In this document: positions 1 to 8,467 of the stretch, in pieces | Layout: each line of letters opens with the position of its first letter | How positions within the stretch are numbered: the stretch's first letter is position 1 | Source: Bacillota bacterium | GTDB lineage: Bacteria > Bacillota > Clostridia > Lachnospirales > Lachnospiraceae | Length of the DNA: 64,000 bases | Assembly: GCA_029224465.1 (NCBI GenBank) | Contig: JAQXUQ010000024.1 | Coordinates: forward strand, 1-64,000 | Reading direction: 5' to 3' | Notes under the pieces: model-generated | Database searches by the model: none | Told to the model about the DNA's origin: nothing | What the model saw: the letters and a program-made list of their open reading frames with translations, nothing else | Position numbers and translations under genes: made by a program

Positions 1-1
1 G

Positions 2-160
2 GCGTTTCCAGACGGGCAAAGTGCCCTGATGCTGGTCTGCGCCGGACTTCGTTATGTAGCGGCTTCGGATTGGGGAACCAAGCGGTATCTCAACATGGAT
101 CATCTGTTCCAGATGGAACTTATGAACAATACTGAAACGGCAGAGGCGTCTGTCGGTTAA
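2..160 (+). mobile_element. 3' end of an IS256-family (mutator) transposase gene, cut by the window edge
   Basis: The first 159 bases read in one frame to TAA at 158-160. The 52 residues include FPDGQSALMLVCAGLRYVA and a W-G-T-K-R-Y-L-N-M stretch, the conserved C-terminus of IS256/mutator-type DDE transposases. The catalytic domain lies outside the window. The bases after the stop, about 184-215 (a T/A-rich stretch ending CTTGACACTATC), resemble the terminal inverted repeat of this IS family, so the element probably ends near 215 inside the neighbouring MerR gene. The family call rests on remembered family features; the exact element end is inferred. Confidence 0.8.
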
Positions 161-438
161 CTACCAGAAATCCGATGGCTGAAATTGAATTTGCGAAAAA
201 ATCTTGACACTATCGCTTCAGACAGCGTAGTCTCTCCTTTCTGGATTCGCTTAATATCGCCACAAGAAAGGCCACACTTGGTAAAAATAGTAAGTTGTTT
301 CAATGCCATCACATCTTTTTCCGTATAATTAGCCCGATTCCCAACAATCGGTATTTCCGTAGTGAAGACTCCCTCTCGCCTATAATATTTTATTCTTTCT
401 TTATCAATCCCCATATTCTTCAGATCTTTTGCTTTCAT
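157..438 (-). pseudogene. MerR-type transcriptional regulator, 3' end replaced by the IS256-type element
   Basis: The start is ATG at 438, about 10 bases after an AAGGAG ribosome binding site. Residues 8-30 (NMGIDKERIKYYRREGVF) and 35-48 (RANYTEKDVMALKQL) are the winged-helix DNA-binding start of a MerR-family regulator. Native sequence seems to run to about residue 76. The last 17 residues come from the putative IS end and from antisense to the transposase tail. Family members are normally 110-250 residues, so the effector and dimerisation part is missing. It reads toward the IS, which suggests insertional inactivation. No target gene is identifiable. Confidence 0.65.
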
Positions 439-565
439 ATGAATCCAGCTCCTTTCTTTCGATCTGTGATCATCCTAACATATGGAGACTTTGTCCCCGT
501 CAAGACGATTTTTACATTTTTTGAATTATTTTTGCCACAGATGAATTGTCCACAATCTAATTCAC

Positions 566-1027
566 TTAGTTGTGCGGTTTCTCACTTGTGCCCTTTTTCT
601 TCCTCTCCCTATATCTCCTTTGCCGGATCGCCGCTACGCTTTTCTTCTCAAGACCATAAGCCTCGTTCTTAAATGGGAGGTAGCTGTAGACGGAGGCTCG
701 TCCGAGGTGGGTTTGCTGGCAAACTTTGATCACGGCGAATTTTTCTGCTTGGGCAGGACATTCTCCCTTTTTCAAATAGGCAGCTCGCGCCTTGTCATAA
801 AGTTCTTGTACTCTTCTGCTTGTCGCAGTGCTATAAACACCGCCAGAAATGAGCAGTTTTCGCACCTTCACCACAGATATTTCCATCTCTTCTGCAACAG
901 ACCGGAGGCTTGTATGTTCCGGTTTCTGACCGTGTGGCGATAAGAAAAGAGAGGTGGATGATGCTCGATCGTCATACGGTTCACCAAAGAGGGAGCAGGC
1001 TTCAGCTATTAAATCCTCAGTGTTCAT
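566..1027 (-). CDS. Helix-turn-helix protein of unknown function
   Basis: I chose the ATG at 1027 (MNTEDLIAEACSLFGEP) because GAGGA lies six bases upstream; the frame stays open to 1099 without another good site. The 153-residue product has two HTH-like stretches, SLRSVAEEMEISVVKVRKLLI and CQQTHLGRASVYSYLP, and a basic C-terminus (AAIRQRRYRERKKKG). That suggests a small DNA-binding protein. I recall similar proteins in clostridial accessory regions but cannot name the family. It lies downstream of, and in the same orientation as, the broken vanZ-like gene. DNA binding is inference from the fold pattern only. Confidence 0.6.
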   Translation of the reverse strand: MNTEDLIAEACSLFGEPYDDRASSTSLFLSPHGQKPEHTSLRSVAEEMEISVVKVRKLLISGGVYSTATSRRVQELYDKARAAYLKKGECPAQAEKFAVIKVCQQTHLGRASVYSYLPFKNEAYGLEKKSVAAIRQRRYRERKKKGTSEKPHN

Positions 1028-1187
1028 TTTTGTCCTCACTGCTTTTCTTTCGTCCACACATGTGACTACCGCTCTTCCACACAGATGGAATTTGTGCAAA
1101 AAAGAATCGTAACATTCTAATCACAACAATCTAAATAATAATACCCACACCACCTGCATTTCGCCGATTTCCGCCGGGGTGTGCCGA

Positions 1188-1820
1188 TCACGCGACTTCT
1201 CTACGTTTGCTTCTTCGGAAATGTTGCCAAAGCCACACCATCCCAATCCCTATACAGCTTCCGACGGAATTGGCAAAGAGATCATTGATGTCGAACATGC
1301 CGAGCCCACTTATCTACTGCGTTATTTCTATAAGCAACGAGGTTGCCACACAGATAAGAATCGACTTTAGGACGGTATTCGCCAGAGTTCGGCTCTCGCT
1401 CTCCCCTCTTCCCTCTGTGGTTGCCACAGATGTGCTCTTATCATTCACAGCGTATGATAGGGATGAACTTCCACAAATCATCCACAGGAGGCATAAGTAC
1501 CCAAGAGGAACAAAAAGCAGGCAGTTAAGCACGAAGGCTTCTCTATAGTTCCCGGCTAAGTTGCCATTGGGTTGCATACCGAAGATCGCTCGAAGTAACT
1601 GCCAGATCTTCTCTCCTGTGCTTATCGTCACAGATGTATGGCCGCAGTCATCCGCGCTCACATCTACTATAAAACGGACTCGAATCAAGAAAGTGTAAAA
1701 TATCAGCACGAATCCATAGATAAGGGAAGTAAAAGTTCTCCCCTTGATAGAACGCACCGAAATACGAAACCCTAGGATAATGAAGAAGGAGAAAACGAGG
1801 AGACGGAGTGTGAAGATCAT
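1188..1820 (-). pseudogene. VanZ-like membrane protein, copy 1, split by an in-frame amber codon
   Basis: VanZ-family proteins are small multi-helix membrane proteins; in the vanA cluster VanZ gives low-level teicoplanin resistance. From ATG at 1820 the frame gives hydrophobic segments at residues 3-18, 33-48 and 98-115, and ends LLIEITQ at TAG (1314-1316). Reading straight through continues ISGLGMFDINDLFANSVG and a further helix to TGA at 1188-1190. That is the conserved VanZ core ((I/V)E-x-x-Q-x-x-x-G-R/L-G-x-F-D-x-x-D), so the amber looks like a point mutation in a roughly 210-residue protein. The start overlaps the TGA of the decayed gene upstream (ATGA). Copy 2 is at 7580-8000. Confidence 0.75.
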
Positions 1821-2741
1821 AACTCCTCTGCACTCACAAAATAATTTGAATCCATTACTGCATCATCCTGAAGTCGTAAAATAATACAATCTAAATTGGA
1901 GGAATTACACCATTGATCATATAGATGCTTAATAAAACCATTAAGCAATATATTTGTTTTTATTTCTCTTGGACTTTCAATTTTATAGCCATCAATTATA
2001 ATTTTATCAATTGGGACATTATATTCAACACAATAGGCTTGCTGTGTTCAATGTAATCATAGATAAGACCATTATTAAATTTCAATGAATCATCCAAAAC
2101 CGTGATTAACTCAGGGCATCCAATTAAAGAGTTATAATATCCACAGTTCTCCTTTTCCAATAAGTTTCTCACTGCGAATCCGTTTACACAATAATCCCTT
2201 TCAAGACGACTAATCAGATTGGAATTACTTACATTACCAATTGAATCTAAAACCAACTTTCGTTTATGAAAAAACTGATCCAGAGTTCCACTATCATTAA
2301 TTTCAAAATAAATCTGGTGTGTCTTCAAGAAAGCAGAAAACGGATTCTCTGTCACTAATAGTTCCCTTATATTAGTGCATTCCATTATATCACTTCCATC
2401 TAATCTCCGAGTCAAATGATAGAACTGGACTTTATCAAAGGATTCTCCGTTCCAGTATTCGTCTATATAGTTAGAAATAAAAAGCCAAGGTTCCTTATCT
2501 ACCGAATTATAAATATCATCATACAAATGGTAAAAATCAGTTTGATTAATATTTAAAAAATGGCACATCGACTGTTCCATTGTCGTTTTATTATGTGTAT
2601 CTATCTGCAATCGGTATTCACCATTATTATATTATGGTCATGTCTAAATTCATTAAGTATATCAACAATAACAACTACTCTCGGTTATAACTTCCCATAT
2701 CTTCCGCTCCCAGAATTCTCTCTGTTACAGGATATCTGCCC
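1817..2741 (-). pseudogene. Decayed gene of unknown function, frameshifted
   Basis: The longest intact piece runs from about 2610 to 1996 and includes FYHLTRRLDGSDI and a patch rich in Asn, Asp and Glu. Its C-terminus is abrupt, but about 30 bases earlier the next frame opens as YCVEYNVPIDKIIIDGYKI and continues to TGA at 1817-1819, where it overlaps the vanZ-like start by four bases. Upstream of 2610 coding-like sequence also jumps frame: a piece starting MGRYPVTERILGAED at 2741 and a piece VVVIVDILNEFRHDHN. This points to at least one frameshift near 2030 and probably others near 2630 and 2680. I do not recognise the family. AT-rich like the rest of the island. Confidence 0.5.
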
Positions 2742-2808
2742 ATCATTTATAATATAATCCAACTTGAGATTTGCAGTTGCAGCGTTATATATCTTCGACC
2801 AGTAATTG

Positions 2809-4953
2809 TCAATTCCTATGTTCACGTTCAACTTTCTGCCGAACCTTAGCCCTAATCTTATCGGTATCAAATCCACAAAAAATAGTTCTAATAATAAGAT
2901 ATGTTACTATGGTAAGTCCACCACTTACAATATATTTAAAAAAGTCATACATCATCTGTTCTTTTTCAGTTATATTAGTTAAGCTCTTAATCCAATGAAA
3001 GATCAAGTATATGATCAAGCACAAAATGGCGACCAGTAAAATAGTAATAATCCAATTTCTAATAAGAACACCCTTAGTCCTTCGATCAGTTTCATCATCT
3101 ATATACTTATCCTTGGCCTGCTGAACAGCATTTTCTTTTTCTTTTTCTGAATTGTCTTTATATCTTTGTTGATCCGCCTTCAATTCATTAAGAGTAGCCT
3201 CATGCTGATCTTTGAGCTTTCGTAATCCGCGATTATATTCCTCCTTATCAGCTTCATGCTGAAGTTTCGCAATTCTCTGCTCTTCTTTTCTCGCTTCAGA
3301 AACTTTTTGAGAAGTAACGCTTTCTAAGCCTTCTTCAACAATAGCATCTATGTCCTCATATATATCTGCGTCACTTGGATTATTTTGGAGCTTATCCTCT
3401 ATATTGAATAAAATTGAATCTTTAATATCTTGAGGTTCTTGTAAATTAAGGACCTTATTAAGAATTGCCAATTTACTGTTTTCGATACCATCTGGCTTTC
3501 TTTCACCATTTTGAAGGCTGAAATTTAAAAATCTTGTGAAAGCGGTATAATCATCATTTGTATTTCTGCCAGCATATTGAAGAATTATTGAATACCACAC
3601 AGAAGGTAGAACAACAATAGGAACCGCATTTGGAACCTTTTCTCTTCCCCAATCTCCGAAGGCATGATCAGCAGAAATTAAATAATGATGTGTGCTGAAG
3701 AAATCATTAGCATTATTGACCGAATTCATTTTCCTAACAAACAAATAATTGCTAACATCAACTTCTGCAGCATGAATACTGGCATTTCTATTTGATCTTT
3801 GTTTGAATTTAATCAGTGATTCAAGATCATCTCTAAAAACATCATTATCTTTAAAAGAATCACAATTTGCATATTGAATACCATAGCGACTAAGTGTTCT
3901 GTGTGCTTCTTGCTTTAATTCTCTGCCAAAAGAAGCGTAGTTATTATATTGATTGGCTGGATCATTGCACCAATCCCTATAAACTTGATAAAAATCAGGA
4001 TTTACAACAGAGCTGGCATAATATCCAATAGCACGTGTACTTACTGGAATATGTCCACCAATAACTTTCCGTATCCTTTCGACGTTTCGATCAATTGTAT
4101 CATCTATCTCTTTACGTGTGAAATTTGTAACTTTTAGTTTAATATCGACTGCTTTACACTTATTCACAAAAGCGCTGATAACACGTTTCCTATTTTCACG
4201 GTTAATTCCAACTAATCGAAAAATTACATTTGCATCTAAATAAAACACCTTATTATTAAAGATTTTCTGGTAAGTTTTTGAATCTTTCTTTACTGTCATC
4301 ATGCAATAATCAAAACAGCATGATACAAGCTCATATACCATCCTATCTTTTTCTGGGTTTTCCCAATACACAAACTCATTAATTAATTTCTTCTCAGCTG
4401 GATTGAAGTCAGAATCCGAGAGTTTATCTGTGTCATACCTCTGTCCAAGAAAACTTCTGATGTATGAAGCATTCGAATTAAAAAGAGTATAAAAATACTT
4501 ATAGAGTATGTCACGTACTTCATCTGATGAAAATGAATCCGCTTCAAAAGCCTCAGATCCATTGTTTTCTTGATCATCGCTTGCTTTGGTTTTATATCCT
4601 ATAAATTCAGAAATAATCGTTTCTAGAGAATGGTCCTTCACTTTACTATCTATGCGCTGAATTTCCTCAACAGAAATAGTAAATTTCTTAGGTTTCTCTG
4701 AGAGACAAATAAATGCAGATGTTCTGTTATGCTTTATAGCATCAAAAACTTCTGTTTCAGAAAATTCTAATTCATAAGAGTTTCTTAAGTTTTCAATAAT
4801 ATCGACTACTTCATACCCTTTGAACTTACCATTTGAACTCTTTTCAGCATCATAAAGGACGAGAGAAATCATCTTTTCTAGATTTTTCCGCAAAGATGTA
4901 GCTTGGTTATTGTTCAGCATAAATGCCAATCGCAAATATTCATCAACCTGCAT
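2809..4953 (-). CDS. PIN-like domain protein with coiled coil and two C-terminal membrane helices
   Basis: The 714-residue protein starts at ATG 4953, seven bases after GGAAGGAG. Residues 232-250 (FNNKVFYLDANVIFRLVGI) match the first strand of PIN-like nucleases, with D240 and N242; further acidic candidates are E282, D397, D399 and D429 (ISADHAFGDW). Residues 550-625 are a charged coiled coil. Two membrane helices follow at about 629-655 and 672-693, with a basic tail. The likely picture is a membrane-anchored RNase-type protein with its nuclease domain in the cytoplasm. PIN domains are metal-dependent RNases common in toxin and defence contexts; activity here is inference. It is low-GC and sits in an island of broken and mobile genes. 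Confidence 0.6.
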   Translation of the reverse strand: MQVDEYLRLAFMLNNNQATSLRKNLEKMISLVLYDAEKSSNGKFKGYEVVDIIENLRNSYELEFSETEVFDAIKHNRTSAFICLSEKPKKFTISVEEIQRIDSKVKDHSLETIISEFIGYKTKASDDQENNGSEAFEADSFSSDEVRDILYKYFYTLFNSNASYIRSFLGQRYDTDKLSDSDFNPAEKKLINEFVYWENPEKDRMVYELVSCCFDYCMMTVKKDSKTYQKIFNNKVFYLDANVIFRLVGINRENRKRVISAFVNKCKAVDIKLKVTNFTRKEIDDTIDRNVERIRKVIGGHIPVSTRAIGYYASSVVNPDFYQVYRDWCNDPANQYNNYASFGRELKQEAHRTLSRYGIQYANCDSFKDNDVFRDDLESLIKFKQRSNRNASIHAAEVDVSNYLFVRKMNSVNNANDFFSTHHYLISADHAFGDWGREKVPNAVPIVVLPSVWYSIILQYAGRNTNDDYTAFTRFLNFSLQNGERKPDGIENSKLAILNKVLNLQEPQDIKDSILFNIEDKLQNNPSDADIYEDIDAIVEEGLESVTSQKVSEARKEEQRIAKLQHEADKEEYNRGLRKLKDQHEATLNELKADQQRYKDNSEKEKENAVQQAKDKYIDDETDRRTKGVLIRNWIITILLVAILCLIIYLIFHWIKSLTNITEKEQMMYDFFKYIVSGGLTIVTYLIIRTIFCGFDTDKIRAKVRQKVEREHRN

Positions 4954-5175
4954 CTATTTCTCCTTCCTTTAATGCCCTATGTAAGCAATAACTTCAAATT
5001 GATTATTCCGGTCCCTCCGGATCCACCTGTCCGGAATTTGAGAGCCACCATTCCGGAGAATGAGAGCCACTGATTCCGGAGTTTCGGAGCCACTCTGACG
5101 GCTCCTGTATCATACATTCCTTTATACTGTTTGTGCACGCTTCAGCGTGACTACAGATAAAGGAGGGTCACCATT

Positions 5176-6717
5176 ATGACCAAGTATCGTGAGATTCTTC
5201 GGCTCAAGAGCCTGGGATTCAGCGACCGAAACATTGCACGCAGCTGCAGTGTTTCACGCAACACGGTCAGGCGCGTGATCGATAAGGCAAATGAGATGGA
5301 CATCTCATGGCCTCTCGATTTCGGCATGACCGACGGTGCGCTCGAGGAGCTTCTGTTCCCGAGCGACAAGTCGGTGACAGACAGACGTCTTCCCGATTAT
5401 GACTACATCCGCAAAGAACTCTTGCGGAACGGTGTCACCAAAAAGCTTCTGTGGATCGAATACTGCGAGGGATGTCGGCAGGCAGACGAAGAACCTCTCA
5501 TGTATTCCCAGTTCTGCGAATACATCCGCAGAGACGAGCAAAAGCGCCGTGCAACTATGCACATCCCCAGAAAGCCGGGCGAGCAGATCGAGGTTGACTG
5601 GGCGGGAGACCCCGCACACATCATCGATCCGGACACCGGTGAGATCACTGACTGCTGGCTGTTCGTGGGCGTAATGACTTACAGCCAGTACACATTCGTC
5701 GAAGCATTTATGAACGAACGGACAGGGAACTGGATTAAGGCCCATGTCCACATGTTTGAATTCTTCGGCGGCACTGTACCGATGATCGTGGCCGATAACT
5801 GCACAACAGCGGTCGATCATAAAAAGAGTGACTGGTATACACCGGTACTCAATACGACGTATCACGAAATGGCAGAGCACTATAATGTCGCGATTCTGCC
5901 GGCCCGTGTACGCCGTCCCAAGGACAAACCGAATGTAGAAGGTTCCGTAGGCAAGATATCTACCTGGATCACTGCCGCCTTACGGAATGAGCAGTTCTTC
6001 TCGCTGGCGGAATTAAACGCCGCCATCCGGAAGAAGCTCGATGCCTACAACGCCAGACAGTTCCAGAAAAAGGAATGCAGCAGGCGCGGCCTGTTTCTTG
6101 GGGAAGAACAGTCATTACTGGCACCTTTGCCTGCCACACCCTTCGAACTGGCCGAATGGAAAATCGCCACCGTACAGTTCAACTATCACATCGCAGTAGA
6201 TGGTATGTACTACTCAGTGCCTCATCAGTATATCAAAGATAAGGTCGATGTGCGGGTGACAGACACAACAATTGAAGTTTTTTATCATCACGATCGGATC
6301 GCTTCCCATCGCCGTCTTCACGGCAGGAACGGCCAGTATTCCACGGTCACAGAGCACATGCCCGATGATCACCAGAAATATCTGGAGTGGAACGGCGACC
6401 GATTCCGCAGATGGGCGGATCAGATCGGACCAAACACACGAAAGGCGGTTGATGCAATCCTTACCTCCGGCCGGGTCGAACAGCAGTCATACAGGAACTG
6501 TATGGGTCTGCTGAGGCTGGCGGACAAGCATACTTCCCAGCGGCTTGAAAAGGCCTGTGAGCGTGCATTGTCCTACAGTGGAAAACCCAGCTACAAAAGT
6601 ATCAAAAATCTCATCACTGCTATGAAGCAGGAACCGGATGCTTTGCCATCTGATAAAGAAGGAAAACCGCGCGGCATAACCAGAGGCGCCAGATACTACG
6701 GAGGTAACAGATCATGA
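5176..6717 (+). CDS. istA: IS21-family transposase IstA
   Basis: IstA is the DDE transposase of IS21-type elements. The 513-residue product starts with an HTH (LKSLGFSDRNIARSCSVSRNTVRRVI, residues 9-34). The DDE core follows: the first Asp lies in EVDWAGDP, the second in VADNCTTAV, and the Glu in KPNVEGSVG. The length is normal for the family. ATG at 5176 follows AAAGGAGGGTCACCATT, with a good ribosome site. Its stop overlaps the istB start (ATGA), the usual coupling in IS21. The gene looks intact. Confidence 0.93.
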   Translation: MTKYREILRLKSLGFSDRNIARSCSVSRNTVRRVIDKANEMDISWPLDFGMTDGALEELLFPSDKSVTDRRLPDYDYIRKELLRNGVTKKLLWIEYCEGCRQADEEPLMYSQFCEYIRRDEQKRRATMHIPRKPGEQIEVDWAGDPAHIIDPDTGEITDCWLFVGVMTYSQYTFVEAFMNERTGNWIKAHVHMFEFFGGTVPMIVADNCTTAVDHKKSDWYTPVLNTTYHEMAEHYNVAILPARVRRPKDKPNVEGSVGKISTWITAALRNEQFFSLAELNAAIRKKLDAYNARQFQKKECSRRGLFLGEEQSLLAPLPATPFELAEWKIATVQFNYHIAVDGMYYSVPHQYIKDKVDVRVTDTTIEVFYHHDRIASHRRLHGRNGQYSTVTEHMPDDHQKYLEWNGDRFRRWADQIGPNTRKAVDAILTSGRVEQQSYRNCMGLLRLADKHTSQRLEKACERALSYSGKPSYKSIKNLITAMKQEPDALPSDKEGKPRGITRGARYYGGNRS

Positions 6718-7490
6718 CCAACGAAAGCACTATTAACAAGTTGATTGAAATGCGACTCACCGCTATGGCCGACGCGTTCCGCATACAGAAGGACGATTCC
6801 TCTATGAAGGATGTCCCTTTTGATGATCGTTTCGGCATGCTGGTCGATGTTGAATACACCAGCAGGAAAAACAACCGGTTAAAACGCCTGATTCGTAAGG
6901 CAGACTTCGAGCAGCCGGATGCTTCTGTCGCGGCAATCGATTACCATTCCGGCAGGAAGCTCAAAAAATCCCTGATCGAGCGGATGGCGAACTGCGAATT
7001 CATCACAGAGTACCGCAATATCTTCATCACCGGCGCAACCGGAAGCGGTAAAACCTACATGGCCTGTGCTTTCGGTATGGAAGCCTGCAAACAGTATTAC
7101 ACAGTACAGTATGTCCGCCTTCCGGATCTGCTCCTTGACCTGCAGGCGGCACGTGACGCCGGGAACTTTCCGTCCGTCCTGAAGAAATACACCAAGCCGG
7201 TTCTGCTGATCATCGATGAATGGTTGCTTCTGAAACTCACGGAGCCAGAGGCAAGGAACCTATTTGAGCTGATCCATAAACGGCGGAAGAAATCTTCCAC
7301 AATCTTCTGCTCTCAATTCCGGGAGTCAGAATGGTATCAGCAGATCTGTGGCGGCGAGAGCGCTCTTGCCGATGCGATTATGGATCGTATTTCCTACGAC
7401 TCCTATAAGATTGACATCGAGAGTGCTGATCCTACCAAAGACATTTCTATGCGAGAAGTCTACGGATTGGATCCCGCGCAGGCCAAGTAA
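6714..7490 (+). CDS. istB: IS21-family helper ATPase IstB
   Basis: IstB is the AAA+ ATPase (DnaC-like) that assists IstA and helps choose targets. The 258-residue product has Walker A GATGSGKT at about residues 104-111 and Walker B VLLIIDEW at about 163-170. Downstream SQFRESEWYQQI and DRISYDSYKI are typical of the family. It overlaps istA by four bases. No frameshift or missing motif is seen, so the element is potentially active. Confidence 0.93.
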   Translation: MTNESTINKLIEMRLTAMADAFRIQKDDSSMKDVPFDDRFGMLVDVEYTSRKNNRLKRLIRKADFEQPDASVAAIDYHSGRKLKKSLIERMANCEFITEYRNIFITGATGSGKTYMACAFGMEACKQYYTVQYVRLPDLLLDLQAARDAGNFPSVLKKYTKPVLLIIDEWLLLKLTEPEARNLFELIHKRRKKSSTIFCSQFRESEWYQQICGGESALADAIMDRISYDSYKIDIESADPTKDISMREVYGLDPAQAK

Positions 7491-7579
7491 CAACGTAACT
7501 CAAATGGGGTGGCTCCGTCAGCCCGGACAGGTGGCTCTCGCCACACCGGACAGGCGGCTCTGCCGCCCCGCAATATTCA

Positions 7580-8000
7580 GGGATGCATCGCCATCTGTGA
7601 TCACATCTCTTGCTTCCGTTCCTCGCGGTAAAGCAGGGACAGTCGAATCTCCACAAAGTAACCACAGATAAACAAGGAACCCAAGTGGGACGAACAGGTA
7701 GCTATTCAAGATGAATGCTTGCCAATACACGCCTGCCAAATGACCGGAAGAGTCCATACCGAAGATGGCTTGCAGAAGTTTCCAGATCTTCTCCCCTGTG
7801 CTCATCGTCACAGCCGTGTGGCCGTAGTCAGATGCGCTGACATCAACGCTTAACCTGATACAGCACAAGAATGTATAGTACACTAACACACATCCGTAGA
7901 TGAGGGAAATGACCTTACGCAGGTTCCGGCTCCGGACCGAAAACTGGAAACCTAGGAGAATGAGGAAGGAGAAAACGAGGATACGTAATAGGAAAATCAA
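7580..8000 (-). pseudogene. VanZ-like membrane protein, copy 2, 3' end lost at the IS21 element
   Basis: The reading frame begins with TTG at 8000, after AAGGAG about 12 bases upstream. It aligns along its length with copy 1 (1188-1820): both have the VDVSA-D-x-GHT segment followed by a STGEKIW motif. At the nucleotide level the two starts are nearly identical (AGGAGAAAACGAGGA). Native sequence ends at residue 140 (DGDAS); the next bases, TGAATATTGCGG, are the IS21 end. The catalytic-looking C-terminal half, with the E-x-x-Q and G-x-F-D motifs, is gone. It lies 51 bases downstream of the 115-residue gene at 8052-8399. Confidence 0.75.
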
Positions 8001-8051
8001 TTATGTTGTTGTCTCCTTCCCTTCTGTATGGTTATTATTGCATATACTCCT

Positions 8052-8399
8052 TCATCTGTTAAAAGCGTGTGATTTTTCGCTTATGCAAAAGTACCAATTC
8101 AAGTCCGAAACATTCACAGGTGAATACCCCATATTCATCATAGCATCCTTGAACTGATTATTTGTTAAGTAAATGCCCGTATCCCTTTCCAAAATGTGTT
8201 TGATCTGATAACTACTATGTTTCCGATTCGGTGTTTTTATTGGGTCAATATTATCAAGAATCCAATCTTCAACTTGTGTTTGTTTATCTTTTGGAAGATC
8301 AGACATTAAGGCAGCATCTTCACCGCGTAGAGCGGGATCAGCAGAACCAAAGCCGACAGACCACGGATGCCCATCAACAATTTTACTAATTTCATCCAT
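8052..8399 (-). CDS. Small conserved protein of unknown function, last gene of the nuclease-kinase operon
   Basis: I set the start at ATG 8399, which has GGAGGT five bases upstream; the frame is open to 8450 but lacks a better site. The 115-residue product carries TPNRKHSSYQIKHILERDTG and YLTNNQFKDAMMNMGYSPV, a pattern I associate with small hypothetical proteins in clostridial mobile regions, possibly a compact helical DNA-binding fold. No catalytic motif is visible. It lies 69 bases downstream of the barrel gene and just upstream of vanZ copy 2, all on one strand. Confidence 0.6.
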   Translation of the reverse strand: MDEISKIVDGHPWSVGFGSADPALRGEDAALMSDLPKDKQTQVEDWILDNIDPIKTPNRKHSSYQIKHILERDTGIYLTNNQFKDAMMNMGYSPVNVSDLNWYFCISEKSHAFNR

Positions 8400-8467
8400 A
8401 TCATACCTCCGCCAATACCAATTGTTCATCAGTAATATATTATCTGGCAATTATATCTTCCCTAAAG

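Larger units (their letters stand above)
5000..7579 (+). mobile_element. IS21-family insertion sequence with istA and istB
   Basis: The termini are TGATTATTCCGG (from 5000) and, read on the minus strand from 7579, TGAATATTGCGG. Inside them both ends carry a further matching block TGTCCGG...GAGAGCCACC (5028-5049 and 7530-7552). The left end has four similar units of about 22 bases (5004-5093), the right end three; such multiple terminal repeats are the transposase binding sites typical of IS21. No 4-8 bp target duplication is visible (left flank TTCAAAT, right flank GGATGCA). The right junction cuts a vanZ-like gene, yet the missing part of that gene is not present on the left, so adjacent DNA was lost or rearranged. 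Confidence 0.85.

Noticed and set aside
2560-2757. 65-residue plus-strand frame
   Set aside because: It is antisense to the decayed gene and has no ribosome site or protein-like composition.
5028-7552. IS21 ends placed at the inner TGTCCGG blocks
   Set aside because: The outer TGATTATTCCGG and TGAATATTGCGG also match each other, and the vanZ frame is native right up to 7580, so the outer ends are better.
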